Positions 10,341 to 20,602 are shown, counted from the stretch's first letter. The stretch: DNA of 64,000 nucleotides from Mesorhizobium sp. CAU 1732 (GCF_039888675.1 NZ_JBDQQR010000001.1:2356001-2420000), one strand, 5' to 3'. The notes: generated by a model from the sequence alone, not told the origin. Program-made: numbers and translations.

Positions 10341-11654
10341 TCAGACGGCAGTCCCGTAGAGGTCGTAGGCATCGGCGCGGTCGATCTTGACCGTGACGAT
10401 GTCACCGACCTTGAGCGGCCTGCGGGAATCGAAATGGACGTTGCCGTCGATCTCGGGCGCGTCGTATTTGGTGCGGCCCTTGGCCGACAAGCCGTTCGCT
10501 TCATCGATGATGACGGGCAGGCGCTTGCCGACCTTCTTCTTCAGGAGTGACGCGGATACCTTTTGCTGGCGCTCCATGAAGCGGCGCCAGCGCACGTCCT
10601 TGATCTCCTCGGGCACTTCGGCAAGGCCGAGATCGTTGGACCGCGCACCCTTCACTGGCTCGTATTTGAAGCAACCGGCACGGTCGATCTTCGCGTCATC
10701 GGTCCAGTCGAGGAGCATCTCGAAATCATCCTCGGTCTCACCGGGAAATCCGACGATGAACGTGGAACGTAGGGCCAGATCGGGACAGACCTCGCGCCAG
10801 GCGCGGACGCGATCCAGTGTCTTTTCCTGATGGGCGGGGCGGCGCATCGATTTCAGAACCGACGGCGAAGCGTGCTGGAAGGGAATATCGAGGTAGGGCA
10901 GGATCTTGCCGTCGGCCATCAGCGGGATCACCTCGTCGACATGGGGGTAGGGGTAGACGTAGTGCATGCGCACCCACACACCCATGTCACCCAGTTCTTT
11001 GGACAGGTCGTAGAATTTCGCGCGGACGTCGCGATCCTGCCACTGGCTGGTCTGGTACTTGATATCGACGCCATAGGCCGACGTGTCCTGCGAGATGACG
11101 AGGATTTCCTTGACGCCGGCATTCACCAGCTTTTCCGCCTCGCGCAGCACGTCGCCGACAGGTCGTGACACCAAATCACCCCGTAGTGCCGGGATGATGC
11201 AGAACGAGCAGCGGTTGTTGCAGCCCTCCGAAATCTTCAGATAGGCGTAGTGACGTGGCGTCAGCTTCACGCCCTGTGGCGGGATCAGGTCCAGATAGGG
11301 TTCGTGCATGGGCGGTGCGGCCTCATGGACCGCGCTCATCACACTTTCATAGGCCTGAGGGCCGGTGATCGCGAGCACGTTGGGATGCTTGGCGCGAATG
11401 ACGTCCGGCTCGGCACCAAGGCAGCCGGTGACGATGACGCGGCCGTTCTCCGACATCGCGGAGCCGATCGCCTGCAGCGACTCGTCGCGCGCCGAATCCA
11501 GAAAACCGCAGGTGTTCACCACCACAAGATCCGCGCCATCGTGCTTGCGGGATATCTCGTAGCCCTCGGCTCGAAGGCGCGTGATGATGCGCTCGGAATC
11601 CACCAGGGCCTTCGGACAACCGAGACTCACAAAGCTGACGCGGGGTGCGGACAT
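10341..11654 (-). CDS. rimO: Ribosomal protein S12 methylthiotransferase RimO
   Basis: The 437-residue radical-SAM enzyme methylthiolates the conserved Asp of ribosomal protein S12. The N-terminal UPF0004 domain starts [16 protein letters not shown] and holds its 4Fe-4S cysteines (SLGC, NTCGF, TGCLG). The radical-SAM motif CNNRCSFC is near residue 160 and a C-terminal TRAM domain follows. The [12 protein letters not shown] form separates RimO from MiaB. The ATG at 11654 gives the usual length; an upstream frame to 11738 adds only low-complexity residues. Confidence 0.95.
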   Translation of the reverse strand: MSAPRVSFVSLGCPKALVDSERIITRLRAEGYEISRKHDGADLVVVNTCGFLDSARDESLQAIGSAMSENGRVIVTGCLGAEPDVIRAKHPNVLAITGPQAYESVMSAVHEAAPPMHEPYLDLIPPQGVKLTPRHYAYLKISEGCNNRCSFCIIPALRGDLVSRPVGDVLREAEKLVNAGVKEILVISQDTSAYGVDIKYQTSQWQDRDVRAKFYDLSKELGDMGVWVRMHYVYPYPHVDEVIPLMADGKILPYLDIPFQHASPSVLKSMRRPAHQEKTLDRVRAWREVCPDLALRSTFIVGFPGETEDDFEMLLDWTDDAKIDRAGCFKYEPVKGARSNDLGLAEVPEEIKDVRWRRFMERQQKVSASLLKKKVGKRLPVIIDEANGLSAKGRTKYDAPEIDGNVHFDSRRPLKVGDIVTVKIDRADAYDLYGTAV

Positions 11655-11766
11655 AAAGGCTGAACTCTTTTGGGAACAGGAGAATGCGCGCGCCATAGCA
11701 TGAAAGGCCGCCCGGGCAAATCGAGCTGGCCAACACATCGATGAATTGCGGCTATTTGGGCCGAAG

Positions 11767-12693
11767 CTACATATCGAAGCGGTCCGCCACCACGCGCCGG
11801 CCGAACATGAAGGCGTCGGCGACGTGAATCAGCGGGGCGATGTCCGCCTCGCTCTCGCCCCGCGCGATCAGGTCTGCGAAACGTGCGTAGAGCCCGTCAT
11901 ACTCCCGGTCCTCGCCTTTGGAGACGAGCTTTCCGTCGATTGCGAGTTCCGCCCCGCCTGACGACAATTTCAGTGTCCCGGCGTCGGTTTCGATGGTGAT
12001 GTCCCATGTCTGAGGCCCGGTCTGGCGCCAGTCGAAATCGGCCGTCATCGCCGCTCCCTGATGATCGGCGAAATCGATGCGGGCTGCGATCGGCGCGTCG
12101 CGGCCCTCGGGAAAATCGAGTTCCGCAGCAATGACGTGGACCGGGTGGGGCATGATCTCAGTCAGGATCGACAGGGCGTTGATGCCGGGATCGAAGACGC
12201 CGAGCCCGCCCGGCTGCCAGATCCACTCCTGGCCGGGATGCCAGCGGCGGACATCCTCCTTCCAGACGATGCTTACGGACGTGATCGAACGCGACGCAAG
12301 CCAGGCCTTCGCCTCGGGCACGGCATGGGCGAAGCGTGAATGCCAGGTGGCGAAAAGCGTCAGATTCTTGTCTTCGGCCAGGCGGGTGAGCGCCTGAACT
12401 TCCGCGATGGTCGCGCCGGGCGGCTTTTCCAGCATGACGTGCTTGCCGGCGGACAGTGCAGCCCACGCCGCTGCGAAACGCGATTGGGGCGGCATGCAGA
12501 GCGCAACCGCAGCGATGTCGGGGCGAGCCGCCAGCAACGCATCGATCGTCTCGAAAGTCTCGACGCCGTCGACCTTTGCGTTGCGGCTGACCGCGGCGGC
12601 AAGGCGGAACGCGTCGGATCGCCCGATGGATGGCAAATGCTGGTCGCGCGCGATCTTGCCGACGCCGACGATTGCAATGTCAGTGACTGTCAC
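11767..12693 (-). CDS. Gfo/Idh/MocA-family sugar 1-dehydrogenase (D-galactose/L-arabinose type)
   Basis: The 308-residue NAD(P)-dependent oxidoreductase has an N-terminal Rossmann motif ([17 protein letters not shown]) and the family EKP motif in [12 protein letters not shown]-terminal alpha/beta domain includes [13 protein letters not shown]. The length and HLPSIG...[15 protein letters not shown] pattern resemble galactose and arabinose 1-dehydrogenases that open the non-phosphorylative pathway. It is the last gene of the chvE-ggu operon and overlaps the dehydratase end by 14 bases. The chosen GTG at 12693 has AAAGG eight bases upstream; a GTG at 12711 is possible. Substrate specificity is inferred from the neighbours. 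Confidence 0.82.
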   Translation of the reverse strand: MTVTDIAIVGVGKIARDQHLPSIGRSDAFRLAAAVSRNAKVDGVETFETIDALLAARPDIAAVALCMPPQSRFAAAWAALSAGKHVMLEKPPGATIAEVQALTRLAEDKNLTLFATWHSRFAHAVPEAKAWLASRSITSVSIVWKEDVRRWHPGQEWIWQPGGLGVFDPGINALSILTEIMPHPVHVIAAELDFPEGRDAPIAARIDFADHQGAAMTADFDWRQTGPQTWDITIETDAGTLKLSSGGAELAIDGKLVSKGEDREYDGLYARFADLIARGESEADIAPLIHVADAFMFGRRVVADRFDM

Positions 12694-14422
12694 GGGGCAC
12701 GGCCTTTCCACGGTGGCCTTTCAGGAAGTCGAAATCCGCGCCGGTGTCCGCACCTTGCACATGGGCGTGGAACAGCTTGGCGTAACCGCCGGCCGGCTCC
12801 TCGACGGGCGATGCCCACTGCGCCAGTCGATCTGCGATCTCCGCTTCGGGCACATCCAGATGCAGCTTGCGGTTGGGCACATCCACTTCGATGAAATCGC
12901 CCGTTCGAACGATCGCCAGCGGCCCGCCGACAGCGGCTTCGGGCGACGTGTGCAGGATTACGGTCCCGTAAGCGGTGCCTGACATCCGCGCATCGGAAAT
13001 GCGCACCATGTCCTTGATGCCCTTTTTCAGCACCTTCGGCGGCAAGCCCATATTCCCGACCTCGGGCATGCCCGGATAACCCTTCGGCCCGCAGTTCTTC
13101 ATGACCATGACGCAGGTCTCGTCGATATCGAGCGCATCGTCATTGATCCGGGCCTTGTAGTCGTCGATGTCCTCGAAAACGACGGCGCGGCCGCGATGCG
13201 TAAGGAGATGCGGGCTCGCGGCGGAGGGCTTCAGCACCGCGCCATTCGGCGCCAGATTGCCCTTGAGGACGGCAATTCCGCCATGCTGTGTCAGCGCCTT
13301 TTCGACCGGCAGGATCACGTCCGCGTTCCAGTTGCGCGCATCCTTGACCTCGTCCCAGACGGTTTCGCCGGACACCGTGATCGTATCGCGGTTCAGCAAC
13401 CCGGCTTCCCCGAGATGCTTGATGACCACCGGCAACCCACCCGCATAAAAGAATTCCTCCATCAGGTACTGTCCGGAGGGCATCAAATTGACGATCGTGG
13501 GGATATCCCGGCCGAGCCGGTCCCAATCGTCCAGCGTCAGGTCCACGCCGACGCGTCCAGCGATCGCAAGCAGGTGGATAACCGCGTTCGTCGAGCCGCC
13601 GATCGCTCCATTGGTGCGGATCGCATTCTCGAAGGCGGGCTTGGTCATGATGTCGGACGGTTTCAGGTCGTCCTTGACCATCTGGACGATCCGCCGGCCA
13701 GTCAGATGCGCCATCACGCGCCGACGGCTGTCGACCGCCGGGATCGCCGCGTTGCCGGAGAGCGCCATGCCGAGCGCTTCGGTCATCGACGCCATCGTCG
13801 ATGCCGTGCCCATCGTGTTGCACGAACCGGGACTGCGCGACATGGCCTGTTCGGCGTCCAGGAAATCCTCCGTGCTCATCTTGCCGGCCTTGATGTCTTC
13901 CGACATCTGCCAGAGCGCGGTGCCGGAGCCGACGCGGTTGCCGCGGAACCAGCCATTGAGCATCGGACCGCCGGACACGGCAATGGCCGGAATGTCGACG
14001 CTTGCCGCGCCCATCAAAAGCGCCGGCGTGGTCTTGTCGCAGCCGACGAGCAGCACGACACCGTCGAGCGGATTGGCGCGTAACGCTTCCTCGACATCCA
14101 TCGCCGCGAGGTTTCGATACATCATGGCGGACGGGCGCAGCGAGCTTTCGCCCGTGGAGAAGACCGGGAATTCAACCGGCAGGCCGCCCGCCTCGTAGAT
14201 GCCGTGCTTCACCCGTTGGGCCAGATCACGCAGATGCGCGTTGCACGGCGTGAGTTCCGACCACGTGTTGCAGATGCCGATCACCGGCCGGCCGTCGAAC
14301 AGATCGGCGGGCAGTCCCTGGTTCTTCATCCAGGAGCGATGGTAGATGTGGTCGCGCGACGTGCCGCCATACCATTCGTGAGAACGGAGCTTTCGCGGCC
14401 AGTCGGCCTTCTGGAATGTCAT
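12680..14422 (-). CDS. IlvD/Edd-family aldonate dehydratase (L-arabinonate/D-galactonate type)
   Basis: The 580-residue iron-sulfur dehydratase has cluster cysteines in GICNTWSELTPCNAH, LLVGCDKTTPALLMGA and SPGSCNTMGTAST. The active-site block DARMSGTAYGTVILH lies near residue 470. The N-terminus (RSHEWYGGTSRDHIYHRSWMKNQG) is that of sugar-acid dehydratases such as L-arabinonate dehydratase rather than IlvD. It converts an aldonate to its 2-keto-3-deoxy acid in the cytoplasm. Its place between gguC and the sugar dehydrogenase makes a linear pathway: sugar to lactone to aldonate to keto-deoxy acid. No lactonase gene is present here. Confidence 0.85.
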   Translation of the reverse strand: MTFQKADWPRKLRSHEWYGGTSRDHIYHRSWMKNQGLPADLFDGRPVIGICNTWSELTPCNAHLRDLAQRVKHGIYEAGGLPVEFPVFSTGESSLRPSAMMYRNLAAMDVEEALRANPLDGVVLLVGCDKTTPALLMGAASVDIPAIAVSGGPMLNGWFRGNRVGSGTALWQMSEDIKAGKMSTEDFLDAEQAMSRSPGSCNTMGTASTMASMTEALGMALSGNAAIPAVDSRRRVMAHLTGRRIVQMVKDDLKPSDIMTKPAFENAIRTNGAIGGSTNAVIHLLAIAGRVGVDLTLDDWDRLGRDIPTIVNLMPSGQYLMEEFFYAGGLPVVIKHLGEAGLLNRDTITVSGETVWDEVKDARNWNADVILPVEKALTQHGGIAVLKGNLAPNGAVLKPSAASPHLLTHRGRAVVFEDIDDYKARINDDALDIDETCVMVMKNCGPKGYPGMPEVGNMGLPPKVLKKGIKDMVRISDARMSGTAYGTVILHTSPEAAVGGPLAIVRTGDFIEVDVPNRKLHLDVPEAEIADRLAQWASPVEEPAGGYAKLFHAHVQGADTGADFDFLKGHRGKAVPRDSH

Positions 14423-14449
14423 GTCTGAAAAGCCTCTGGGCGCGCCCGA

Positions 14450-15454
14450 TCAGAGCGCATGAACTGCAACGCGGCTCGACTGGTGAGCCGTATTTTCAAC
14501 GGCAAGGGGGTTGCGGAGCGGGAGGCCGAAGCCCGGCGCCTCGATTTCGAATTCGTCACCCGGCTCGGTCCTGATGCCATCGGCGAACGACAAGGTGGCG
14601 GTGCCGAACATGTGGACGTGGACATCGCCCGGCTGGCGAAACAACCCGTATTTGAAATGGTGGTGTTCGAGGTTGGCGATCGAATGCGACATGTTCGCTT
14701 CGCCCGACAGGAATGGCTTCTCGAAGATCACCTTGCCGGTGCGCCTGATGCGCGACGTGCCGCGAATGTCTTCGGGCAGGGCGCCAATGCGGATTTCCGG
14801 GCCGAACGATGCCGGACGCAACTTCGAGTGCGCCAGATAGAGATAGTTCTGCCGCTCCATGACGTGGTCGGAGAATTCGTTGGATAGCGCAAAGCCGAGA
14901 CGGAACGGCGTGCCGTCCGCACCGATAACGTAGATGCCGGCAATCTCCGGCTCCTCTCCGGCATCATCCGCGAAGGCGGGTGAAGACAGGGCGGCTCCGG
15001 GCGCGGCCACGGTCGCCCCGTTTCCCTTGTAGAACCACTCTGGCTGCACGCCCGCCGTCCCATTTTCGGGCTTGCCTCTTTCCAGCCCCATGCGGAACAT
15101 CCGCATGGAATCCGTCAGGCTCTCCTCCGCCTGCGTGGCTTTCTGGTGCATCGCGTCGCGTGTCGCGGCCGAGCCAAGATGCGTGAGCCCGGTCCCGGTC
15201 AGGTGCAGATGGGCCGGATCCGGGTGATGAATCGGCGACAGCAATCGCCCTTCCTCATATGCCTGTTCGAGATCGACGGCCGCGCCGAAGCCGAGGCTTC
15301 CGATGTGTTTCGCTAGGCTGGCGCCCTGCGTATCCGAGCAGTGAAGCGCAAGCGCGTAGACGCTCGCAGCCCCCCTCACTTCGTAGGCTTCCTTGCCTTC
15401 GCGTGCGACGACGGCGATCGTGCCGTCCGGTTTCCTGATCTGGGAGAGCAGCAT
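14450..15454 (-). CDS. gguC: GguC/AraD1-family 2-keto-3-deoxy sugar acid processing protein
   Basis: The 334-residue protein is of the fumarylacetoacetate-hydrolase-like AraD1 family. The middle LHLTGTGLTHLGSAATRDAMH and the acidic EPEIAGIYVIGADG/NEFSDHVMER segments are characteristic. Relatives act on 2-keto-3-deoxy-L-arabonate or its analogues, and the same gene sits at the end of gguABC in Agrobacterium. It follows gguB by 11 bases, with GAGGA nine bases before the ATG at 15454. A GTG at 15469 overlapping the gguB stop is an alternative start. Metal-bound dehydratase activity is inferred from the family. Confidence 0.88.
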   Translation of the reverse strand: MLLSQIRKPDGTIAVVAREGKEAYEVRGAASVYALALHCSDTQGASLAKHIGSLGFGAAVDLEQAYEEGRLLSPIHHPDPAHLHLTGTGLTHLGSAATRDAMHQKATQAEESLTDSMRMFRMGLERGKPENGTAGVQPEWFYKGNGATVAAPGAALSSPAFADDAGEEPEIAGIYVIGADGTPFRLGFALSNEFSDHVMERQNYLYLAHSKLRPASFGPEIRIGALPEDIRGTSRIRRTGKVIFEKPFLSGEANMSHSIANLEHHHFKYGLFRQPGDVHVHMFGTATLSFADGIRTEPGDEFEIEAPGFGLPLRNPLAVENTAHQSSRVAVHAL

Positions 15455-15465
15455 TCGTCCGGTCC

Positions 15466-16668
15466 TCACGCCTTGTTCTTGTTGTAGACATCGAAGATCA
15501 CGGCCGCGAGCAGCACGAGACCCTTGATGACCTGCTGGTAGTCGATGCCGATCCCGAGGATCGACATGCCGTTGTTCATCACGCCCATGATGAAGGCACC
15601 GATGACCGCGCCGACGATCGTGCCCACGCCGCCCGACATGGACGCGCCGCCGATAAAGACGGCCGCGATCACGTCGAGCTCGAACGACAGGCCGGCTTTC
15701 GGGGTAGCGGTGTTGAGACGGGCCGCGAAGACGAGGCCGGCCAGCGCCGCAAGCATGCCCATATTGGCGAAGGTCAGGAAGACGAGCCGTTCCGTGCGGA
15801 TGCCCGAAAGCTTCGCGGCCTTCTCGTTGCCGCCGATCGCATAGATGCGCCGGCCGATCGTCGTGCGATTGGCAACGAAGGAATAGACCGCGATCAGGAG
15901 CGCCATGACGATGAAGACGTTCGGCAGACCACGGAACGACGCCATGAGATAGCTCATGTAGACGAGCGCCACGAAGATGAGGGCATTCTTGACCGCGAAG
16001 ATCGCGAAGGGTTCTTCCACGATGCCGCGCTTCTGCTCCTGCCGTCTGCCGCGCACGGCGAGATAGAGCAGCAGCGTGGCAACAGCGATGCCCGCGACGA
16101 GCGAGAAGATGTTGATGCCGTCACCGCCAAAGATATCCGGCACGAAGCCCGACGCGATGAGCTGGAAGGTCGGCGGGAACGGACCGACGGACTGCCCGGC
16201 GAGCATCCACAAAGTCAGGCCCTTGAAGACCAGCATGCCCGCAAGCGTCACGATGAAGGACGGTATCTTGTAGTAGGCGATCCAGAAGCCTTGTGCCGCA
16301 CCGATCGCCGCGCCGACGGCGAGACACAGGATCGCCGCGACGACGAAATTCATGTTCCATTGCACGATCATGACGGCGGCAAGCGCGCCGACGAAGCCGA
16401 GCACCGAGCCTACCGACAGGTCGATGTGACCCGACACGATGACCAGCAGCATGCCCACCGCCATGATGACGATGTAGCTGTTCTGGAGGATCAGATTGGT
16501 GAGGTTCACCGGACGCAGGAGAATACCATTGGTGGCGAACTGGAAGAACGCCATGATCACCACGAGGGCGATCAGGATGCCGTATTCGCGCATGTTGTTG
16601 CGCAGGAAGTGCGTGCCGGAAATCCGGTGTGTCGTCTTTTCGGCACGGGGCGTGACGGTCTGATCCAT
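15466..16668 (-). CDS. gguB: Multiple-monosaccharide ABC transporter permease GguB
   Basis: The 400-residue permease of the CUT2 (RbsC/XylH) type has LLVIVSGHIDLSVGSVLGFVGA near residue 85 and MGMLAALAGLVFAARLNTATP. The ELDVIAAVFIGGASMSGG loop, which contacts the ATPase, lies near residue 330. The protein is longer than RbsC because of an extra cytoplasmic loop with charged residues (RGRRQEQKRGIVEE), as in XylH/GguB. It lies four bases downstream of gguA and just upstream of gguC. Confidence 0.92.
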   Translation of the reverse strand: MDQTVTPRAEKTTHRISGTHFLRNNMREYGILIALVVIMAFFQFATNGILLRPVNLTNLILQNSYIVIMAVGMLLVIVSGHIDLSVGSVLGFVGALAAVMIVQWNMNFVVAAILCLAVGAAIGAAQGFWIAYYKIPSFIVTLAGMLVFKGLTLWMLAGQSVGPFPPTFQLIASGFVPDIFGGDGINIFSLVAGIAVATLLLYLAVRGRRQEQKRGIVEEPFAIFAVKNALIFVALVYMSYLMASFRGLPNVFIVMALLIAVYSFVANRTTIGRRIYAIGGNEKAAKLSGIRTERLVFLTFANMGMLAALAGLVFAARLNTATPKAGLSFELDVIAAVFIGGASMSGGVGTIVGAVIGAFIMGVMNNGMSILGIGIDYQQVIKGLVLLAAVIFDVYNKNKA

Positions 16669-16672
16669 AGGC

Positions 16673-18199
16673 CTATCCGCCTGCCTTGATGATCATCGAC
16701 ATGATCTTTTCCTGTGTTGCGGTTGCCGACGGCAATTCGCCGACGAAACGCCCCTTGTTCATGACGTAGAGGCGGTCGGTGATGCCGAGCAGTTCGGGCA
16801 TTTCGGACGAGATGACGATCAGCGATTTGCCGGACGCCGCCAGGTCGCGGATGATCGTGTAGATCTCGAATTTGGCGCCGACATCGATGCCGCGCGTCGG
16901 TTCGTCGAGGATCAGGATGTTGGGGTCTGCGAACAGCCACTTCGACAGGACGACCTTCTGCTGGTTGCCGCCCGACAGATTGAGCGCGATCTGCTCGATC
17001 GACGAGCTCCTGATGTTGACGCGCTTGCGGTAGTCTTCCGCAATGACGCTCTCGCGGTGCTTGTCGATCACGCCGCCATTGGCGATCGCTTGAAGGTTGG
17101 CGAGCGGAACGTTGCGGCGGATCGTCTGGTCGAGCACCAGCCCGTAGGTCTTGCGGTCTTCGGTGGCGTAGGCAAGGCCCGCATCGATGGCGCGCGGAAC
17201 GGTTGAGAGATCGACCTTATTGCCGCCGATGAAAGCCTCGCCGCTGATCGCTTTCCCGTAGGATCGGCCGAAAAGGCTCATGGCGAGTTCCGTGCGCCCG
17301 GCACCCATGAGACCGGCGATGCCAAGCACCTCGCCTTCTCGAAGCGTGAAGCTAACGTCGTCCACGACCTTGCGCTCGCCGTCGATGGGATGGTGGACCG
17401 TCCAGTTCCTGACTTCCATCACGGTCTTGCCGATCTTCGGCTCGCGCGGAGGATAGCGGTCGGAGAGGGGGCGTCCCACCATGTCGCGGATGATGTCGTC
17501 TTCGCGCACGACGCCGCCGACGCAATCGAGCGTGCTGACCGCCGTTCCGTCGCGCAGCACGGTAATCGTATCCGCAACCTTCGAAACCTCGTTGAGCTTG
17601 TGGGAAATCAGGATCGATGAAATCCCGCGTTCGCGCAGTTCCGCGAGAAGTTCGAGCAGCGCGTCGCTGTCGGTCTCGTTGAGCGACGACGTCGGTTCAT
17701 CGAGGATGAGGAGTTTGACTTCCTTGGACAGCGCCTTGGCGATTTCGACGAGCTGTTGCTTGCCAAGGCCGAGATGCATCACCTTGGTTTCGGGCTTTTC
17801 CGTCAACCCGACGCGGGCGAGAAGCTCCGCGGTGCGCCGGTTGGTCTCGCGCCAGTCGATGACGCCGCGCGTCGCGCACTCGTTGCCGAGGAAGATGTTT
17901 TCGGCAATCGACAGGAGCGGTACGAGTGCGAGTTCCTGGTGGATGATGATGATGCCGTCGCGTTCGCTGTCCGCGATGCCCGAAAAGGCTTTCGTCTCGC
18001 CGTCATAGACGATGTCGCCGTCATATTTTCCGTGCGGGTAAACGCCGGAAAGAACCTTCATGAGCGTCGATTTGCCGGCGCCATTCTCGCCGACGAGCGC
18101 ATGGATTTCGCCGCGCCTGACCTTGAAGCTCACATTGTCGAGCGCCTTCACACCGGGAAATTCCTTGGTGATGCCGCGCATTTCAAGAATGGTATTCAT
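16673..18199 (-). CDS. gguA: Multiple-monosaccharide ABC transporter ATPase GguA
   Basis: The 508-residue protein has two fused ABC domains, the CUT2 pattern. The first has Walker [13 protein letters not shown] near residue 35 and Walker [14 protein letters not shown]. The second has a divergent Walker A ([10 protein letters not shown]), signature [10 protein letters not shown] and Walker [15 protein letters not shown]. It energises uptake of the sugars bound by ChvE. The ATG at 18199 ([21 protein letters not shown]) is the natural start; the frame extends seven codons further to 18220. It is separated from chvE by about 98 bases containing a GC-rich hairpin (18259-18284). Confidence 0.92.
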   Translation of the reverse strand: MNTILEMRGITKEFPGVKALDNVSFKVRRGEIHALVGENGAGKSTLMKVLSGVYPHGKYDGDIVYDGETKAFSGIADSERDGIIIIHQELALVPLLSIAENIFLGNECATRGVIDWRETNRRTAELLARVGLTEKPETKVMHLGLGKQQLVEIAKALSKEVKLLILDEPTSSLNETDSDALLELLAELRERGISSILISHKLNEVSKVADTITVLRDGTAVSTLDCVGGVVREDDIIRDMVGRPLSDRYPPREPKIGKTVMEVRNWTVHHPIDGERKVVDDVSFTLREGEVLGIAGLMGAGRTELAMSLFGRSYGKAISGEAFIGGNKVDLSTVPRAIDAGLAYATEDRKTYGLVLDQTIRRNVPLANLQAIANGGVIDKHRESVIAEDYRKRVNIRSSSIEQIALNLSGGNQQKVVLSKWLFADPNILILDEPTRGIDVGAKFEIYTIIRDLAASGKSLIVISSEMPELLGITDRLYVMNKGRFVGELPSATATQEKIMSMIIKAGG

Positions 18200-18258
18200 G
18201 ATCGTCCGTGCCGTTCTCACAGCCTGTCTCAGCGCCGGCTATGGCGAAAGACAAGAAT

Positions 18259-18284
18259 GGCGGGCGGGTCCGTGCCCACCCGCC
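18259..18284 (-). promoter_or_regulatory. Intercistronic hairpin between chvE and gguA
   Basis: GGCGGG (18259-18264) pairs with CCCGCC (18279-18284), with further G/C pairs inside. There is no T-run, so it more likely protects the 3' end of the chvE segment or attenuates transcription partially than terminates it. Confidence 0.5.
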
Positions 18285-18297
18285 AGTCGGGAAGAGG

Positions 18298-19365
18298 CTA
18301 TTCGATCTGGTCGGCCTTGTAGTAGCCGCTGTCGACCAGCACCTCGCGCCAGTTCGCCTCGGTGACCGGTACCGGCTCGAGAAGATAGGACGGCACGATC
18401 TTCACGCCGTTGTTGTAGGTCTTCGTGTCGTTGATCTCCGGCTCGCCGTCGTTGAGAACGGCTTCCACCATGCCGACCGTGACACGGGCAAGCTCACGCG
18501 TATCCTTGAAGATCGTCGAATACTGCTCGCCGGCCAGGATCGACTTGACCGACGGCACTTCGGCGTCCTGGCCCGAGACGATCGGCATCTTCATGTCGCC
18601 GGACCCGTAGCCGACGCCCTTGAGCGAGGACAGAATGCCGATGGACAGGCCGTCATAGGGCGACAGCACGCCATGGACCTGATCGTCGGTGTAGTTGGCC
18701 GACAAAAGATTATCCATGCGTGCCTGGGCGACCGAGCCGTCCCAGCGCAAGGTGCCGACCGTCTGCATGCCGGTCTGTCCCGACTTGATGACAATATCGC
18801 CGGCGTCGATCATCGGCTGAAGCACCGACATGCCGCCATCGTAGAAGAAGAAGGCGTTGTTGTCGTCCGGCGAGCCGCCGAACAGCTCGACATTCCATGG
18901 TTTCACGTCAGGAAAGCGTTCCTTCAACCCGGCAACGAGCGTTTCGGCCTGCTGTACGCCGACCTTAAAGTTGTCGAACGTCGCGTAATAGTCGACATGC
19001 TCGCTGTCGCGGATCAGGCGGTCATAGGCGATGACCTCGATGCCCGCGGCATCGGCATTCGCGAGCGCGTTTGATAGGGTCGTGCCGTCGATCGCCGCGA
19101 TGACGAGCACGTTCACACCCTTTGTGATCATGTTCTCGATCTGGGCGAGCTGGTTTGGAATGTCGTCTTCCGCATATTGCAGATCGGTCTCGTAGCCGGC
19201 TTCCTTGAACTGCTCGACCATCGAGTTGCCGTCGGAAATCCAGCGTGCCGACGATTGCGTGGGCATCGCGATGCCCACAAAGCCCTTGTCCTGAGCCATC
19301 ACTGGCGACGACAGCAGGACAGCCGTCAATGCCGTCGCGCCGAGCGCGAGTTTGAAGAATTTCAT
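18298..19365 (-). CDS. chvE: Periplasmic multiple-sugar-binding protein ChvE
   Basis: The 355-residue periplasmic binding protein has a cleavable signal peptide ([20 protein letters not shown]...AMAQ-like, cleavage near residue 25). The mature protein opens [20 protein letters not shown] and contains [16 protein letters not shown], both typical of ChvE. In Agrobacterium it binds galactose, arabinose, xylose, glucose and fucose for transport, chemotaxis and, in virulent strains, VirA signalling. It is the first gene of chvE-gguABC and is divergent from gbpR. GGGAGGAAA precedes the ATG. Confidence 0.93.
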   Translation of the reverse strand: MKFFKLALGATALTAVLLSSPVMAQDKGFVGIAMPTQSSARWISDGNSMVEQFKEAGYETDLQYAEDDIPNQLAQIENMITKGVNVLVIAAIDGTTLSNALANADAAGIEVIAYDRLIRDSEHVDYYATFDNFKVGVQQAETLVAGLKERFPDVKPWNVELFGGSPDDNNAFFFYDGGMSVLQPMIDAGDIVIKSGQTGMQTVGTLRWDGSVAQARMDNLLSANYTDDQVHGVLSPYDGLSIGILSSLKGVGYGSGDMKMPIVSGQDAEVPSVKSILAGEQYSTIFKDTRELARVTVGMVEAVLNDGEPEINDTKTYNNGVKIVPSYLLEPVPVTEANWREVLVDSGYYKADQIE

Positions 19366-19463
19366 GATTTCCTCCCAAAAGAATTGGCGGCCGATCCTCC
19401 ACCGGCTTCACAAGCGATAGGGCTGGCCGATATGCCGGTCAAATTTGCTTTGACGAGACGGAT

Positions 19464-19479
19464 ATATCGCGATTGATAT
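19464..19479. promoter_or_regulatory. Candidate GbpR (LysR) operator between chvE and gbpR
   Basis: ATATC-GCGATT-GATAT is an interrupted palindrome of LysR-box dimensions (T-N12-A). It lies in the 141-bp divergent interval, about 28 bases before gbpR and 99 before chvE. The assignment rests on the divergent LysR arrangement and symmetry only. Confidence 0.45.
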
Positions 19480-19506
19480 GTCGAAGCCGGTCTGGGAGTG
19501 AAAGCG

Positions 19507-20499
19507 ATGCATGGCAGACATGAAATAGGCACCGATCTGGGGCGCGACCGCCTGCTTCGGAGGGGGCTTAAGCTGACACAGCTTCGGCTACTGGCGACGA
19601 TCGCCGAGACTGGCCAGGTCAGCGCGGCTGCCATCCAGCTCGCGATCTCCCAGCCGGCGGCGTCCAGGATGCTCAGCGAGCTTGAAGGCATCGCCGGCGA
19701 AAAGCTCTATCTGCGGCATCCGCGTGGCATCGAACTGACCGAGGCCGGCGGCAAGTTGGCGGATTGGGCGCACAAGGTCCTGCGCGACCTCGACGCAGCG
19801 GACCGGGAAATCGGCGAGATGGGTGCCGGACAGCGCGGTCTTGTTTCCATCGGATCGGTGACCGGCCCGGCGCTCGAGATGGTGCTGCCGGTCCTGAGAC
19901 AGATGCGGGTTACCCATCCCGGCATCACGGCCAATGTGGTGGTCGACACGAGCGACAAGCTGGCCGAACTGCTTCTGACCGAACGGCTCGATTTCTTCGT
20001 GGGCCGCGTCCCGCGCGACGTGGACCATACAGCGTTCGCCGCCCACGTGATCGGGCCCGAGCCTCTGGGGCTGATCGTTCGCGAGGAGCACCCGCTGATG
20101 CGCTATCAGGAGGTCACGCTCGATCAGTGCGTCGAATATGACTGGGTGTTGCAGGCGCCGGGCGGACTTCTTCGCCATACGGTCGAGACCTATCTTCTGG
20201 AGAAAGGCGTCCGTCTCCCGGCACGCGTCATGAGCACGTCGTCCATGCTGATGACGCTCGCCTTCATTTCGCGGTCGAACGCAATCGCGCCGATCGCGCG
20301 TTCGGTTGCCGAATTCTTCGGCGGAAGCGAGGGCCTGGACGGGCGTATCGCGATCCTGCCCGCGGCGGACGATCTGGCCGTCTCGCCCTATTCGATCCTG
20401 CGGCCTGTCGCGCGGCCACTCTCTCCCGCATCGCGTGTCTTTCACGACCAGATCAAGGCACTGGTCGAGACGAAAGCGTCGGAAGACCGTCAACTCTAG
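19507..20499 (+). CDS. gbpR: LysR-family regulator GbpR of the chvE sugar operon
   Basis: The 330-residue LysR regulator has its winged helix-turn-helix in LKLTQLRLLATIAETGQVSAAAIQLAISQPAASRMLSELE (quoted in parts: the recognition helix is QLAISQPAASRML, near residue 50). The C-terminal inducer-binding domain runs from about residue 110. Divergent placement from chvE is the same as for Agrobacterium gbpR, which activates chvE in response to sugars. The ATG at 19507 has GGGAG eight bases upstream; a GTG at 19498 lacks spacing. It sits between two different sugar transporters and could influence both. Confidence 0.88.
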   Translation: MHGRHEIGTDLGRDRLLRRGLKLTQLRLLATIAETGQVSAAAIQLAISQPAASRMLSELEGIAGEKLYLRHPRGIELTEAGGKLADWAHKVLRDLDAADREIGEMGAGQRGLVSIGSVTGPALEMVLPVLRQMRVTHPGITANVVVDTSDKLAELLLTERLDFFVGRVPRDVDHTAFAAHVIGPEPLGLIVREEHPLMRYQEVTLDQCVEYDWVLQAPGGLLRHTVETYLLEKGVRLPARVMSTSSMLMTLAFISRSNAIAPIARSVAEFFGGSEGLDGRIAILPAADDLAVSPYSILRPVARPLSPASRVFHDQIKALVETKASEDRQL

Positions 20500-20548
20500 A
20501 TGGAAAACCGTTCTGAACGGGTCAGCCGAAATACGAGTTTACAAAAAT

Positions 20549-20561
20549 ATTATAGTATGAT
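20549..20561. promoter_or_regulatory. Candidate operator upstream of ytfQ
   Basis: ATTATA-G-TATGAT is a near-perfect 13-bp palindrome in an AT-rich island, 45 bases before ytfQ. It is a plausible site for the FCD-type GntR regulator encoded at the end of this operon; no binding data support this. Confidence 0.35.
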
Positions 20562-20565
20562 TTTT

Positions 20566-20602
20566 TCTCCTCCGGGCCTGTTGCCCGCCTTTTGGGAGGA
20601 GA
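20566..20602 (+). promoter_or_regulatory. Leader hairpin that sequesters the ytfQ ribosome site
   Basis: TCTCCTCC (20566-20573) is the exact complement of GGAGGAGA (20595-20602), the Shine-Dalgarno of ytfQ. An inner stem GGGC (20574-20577) with GCCC (20583-20586) and a five-base loop extends it. Folded, the ribosome site would be fully paired. Confidence 0.6.
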
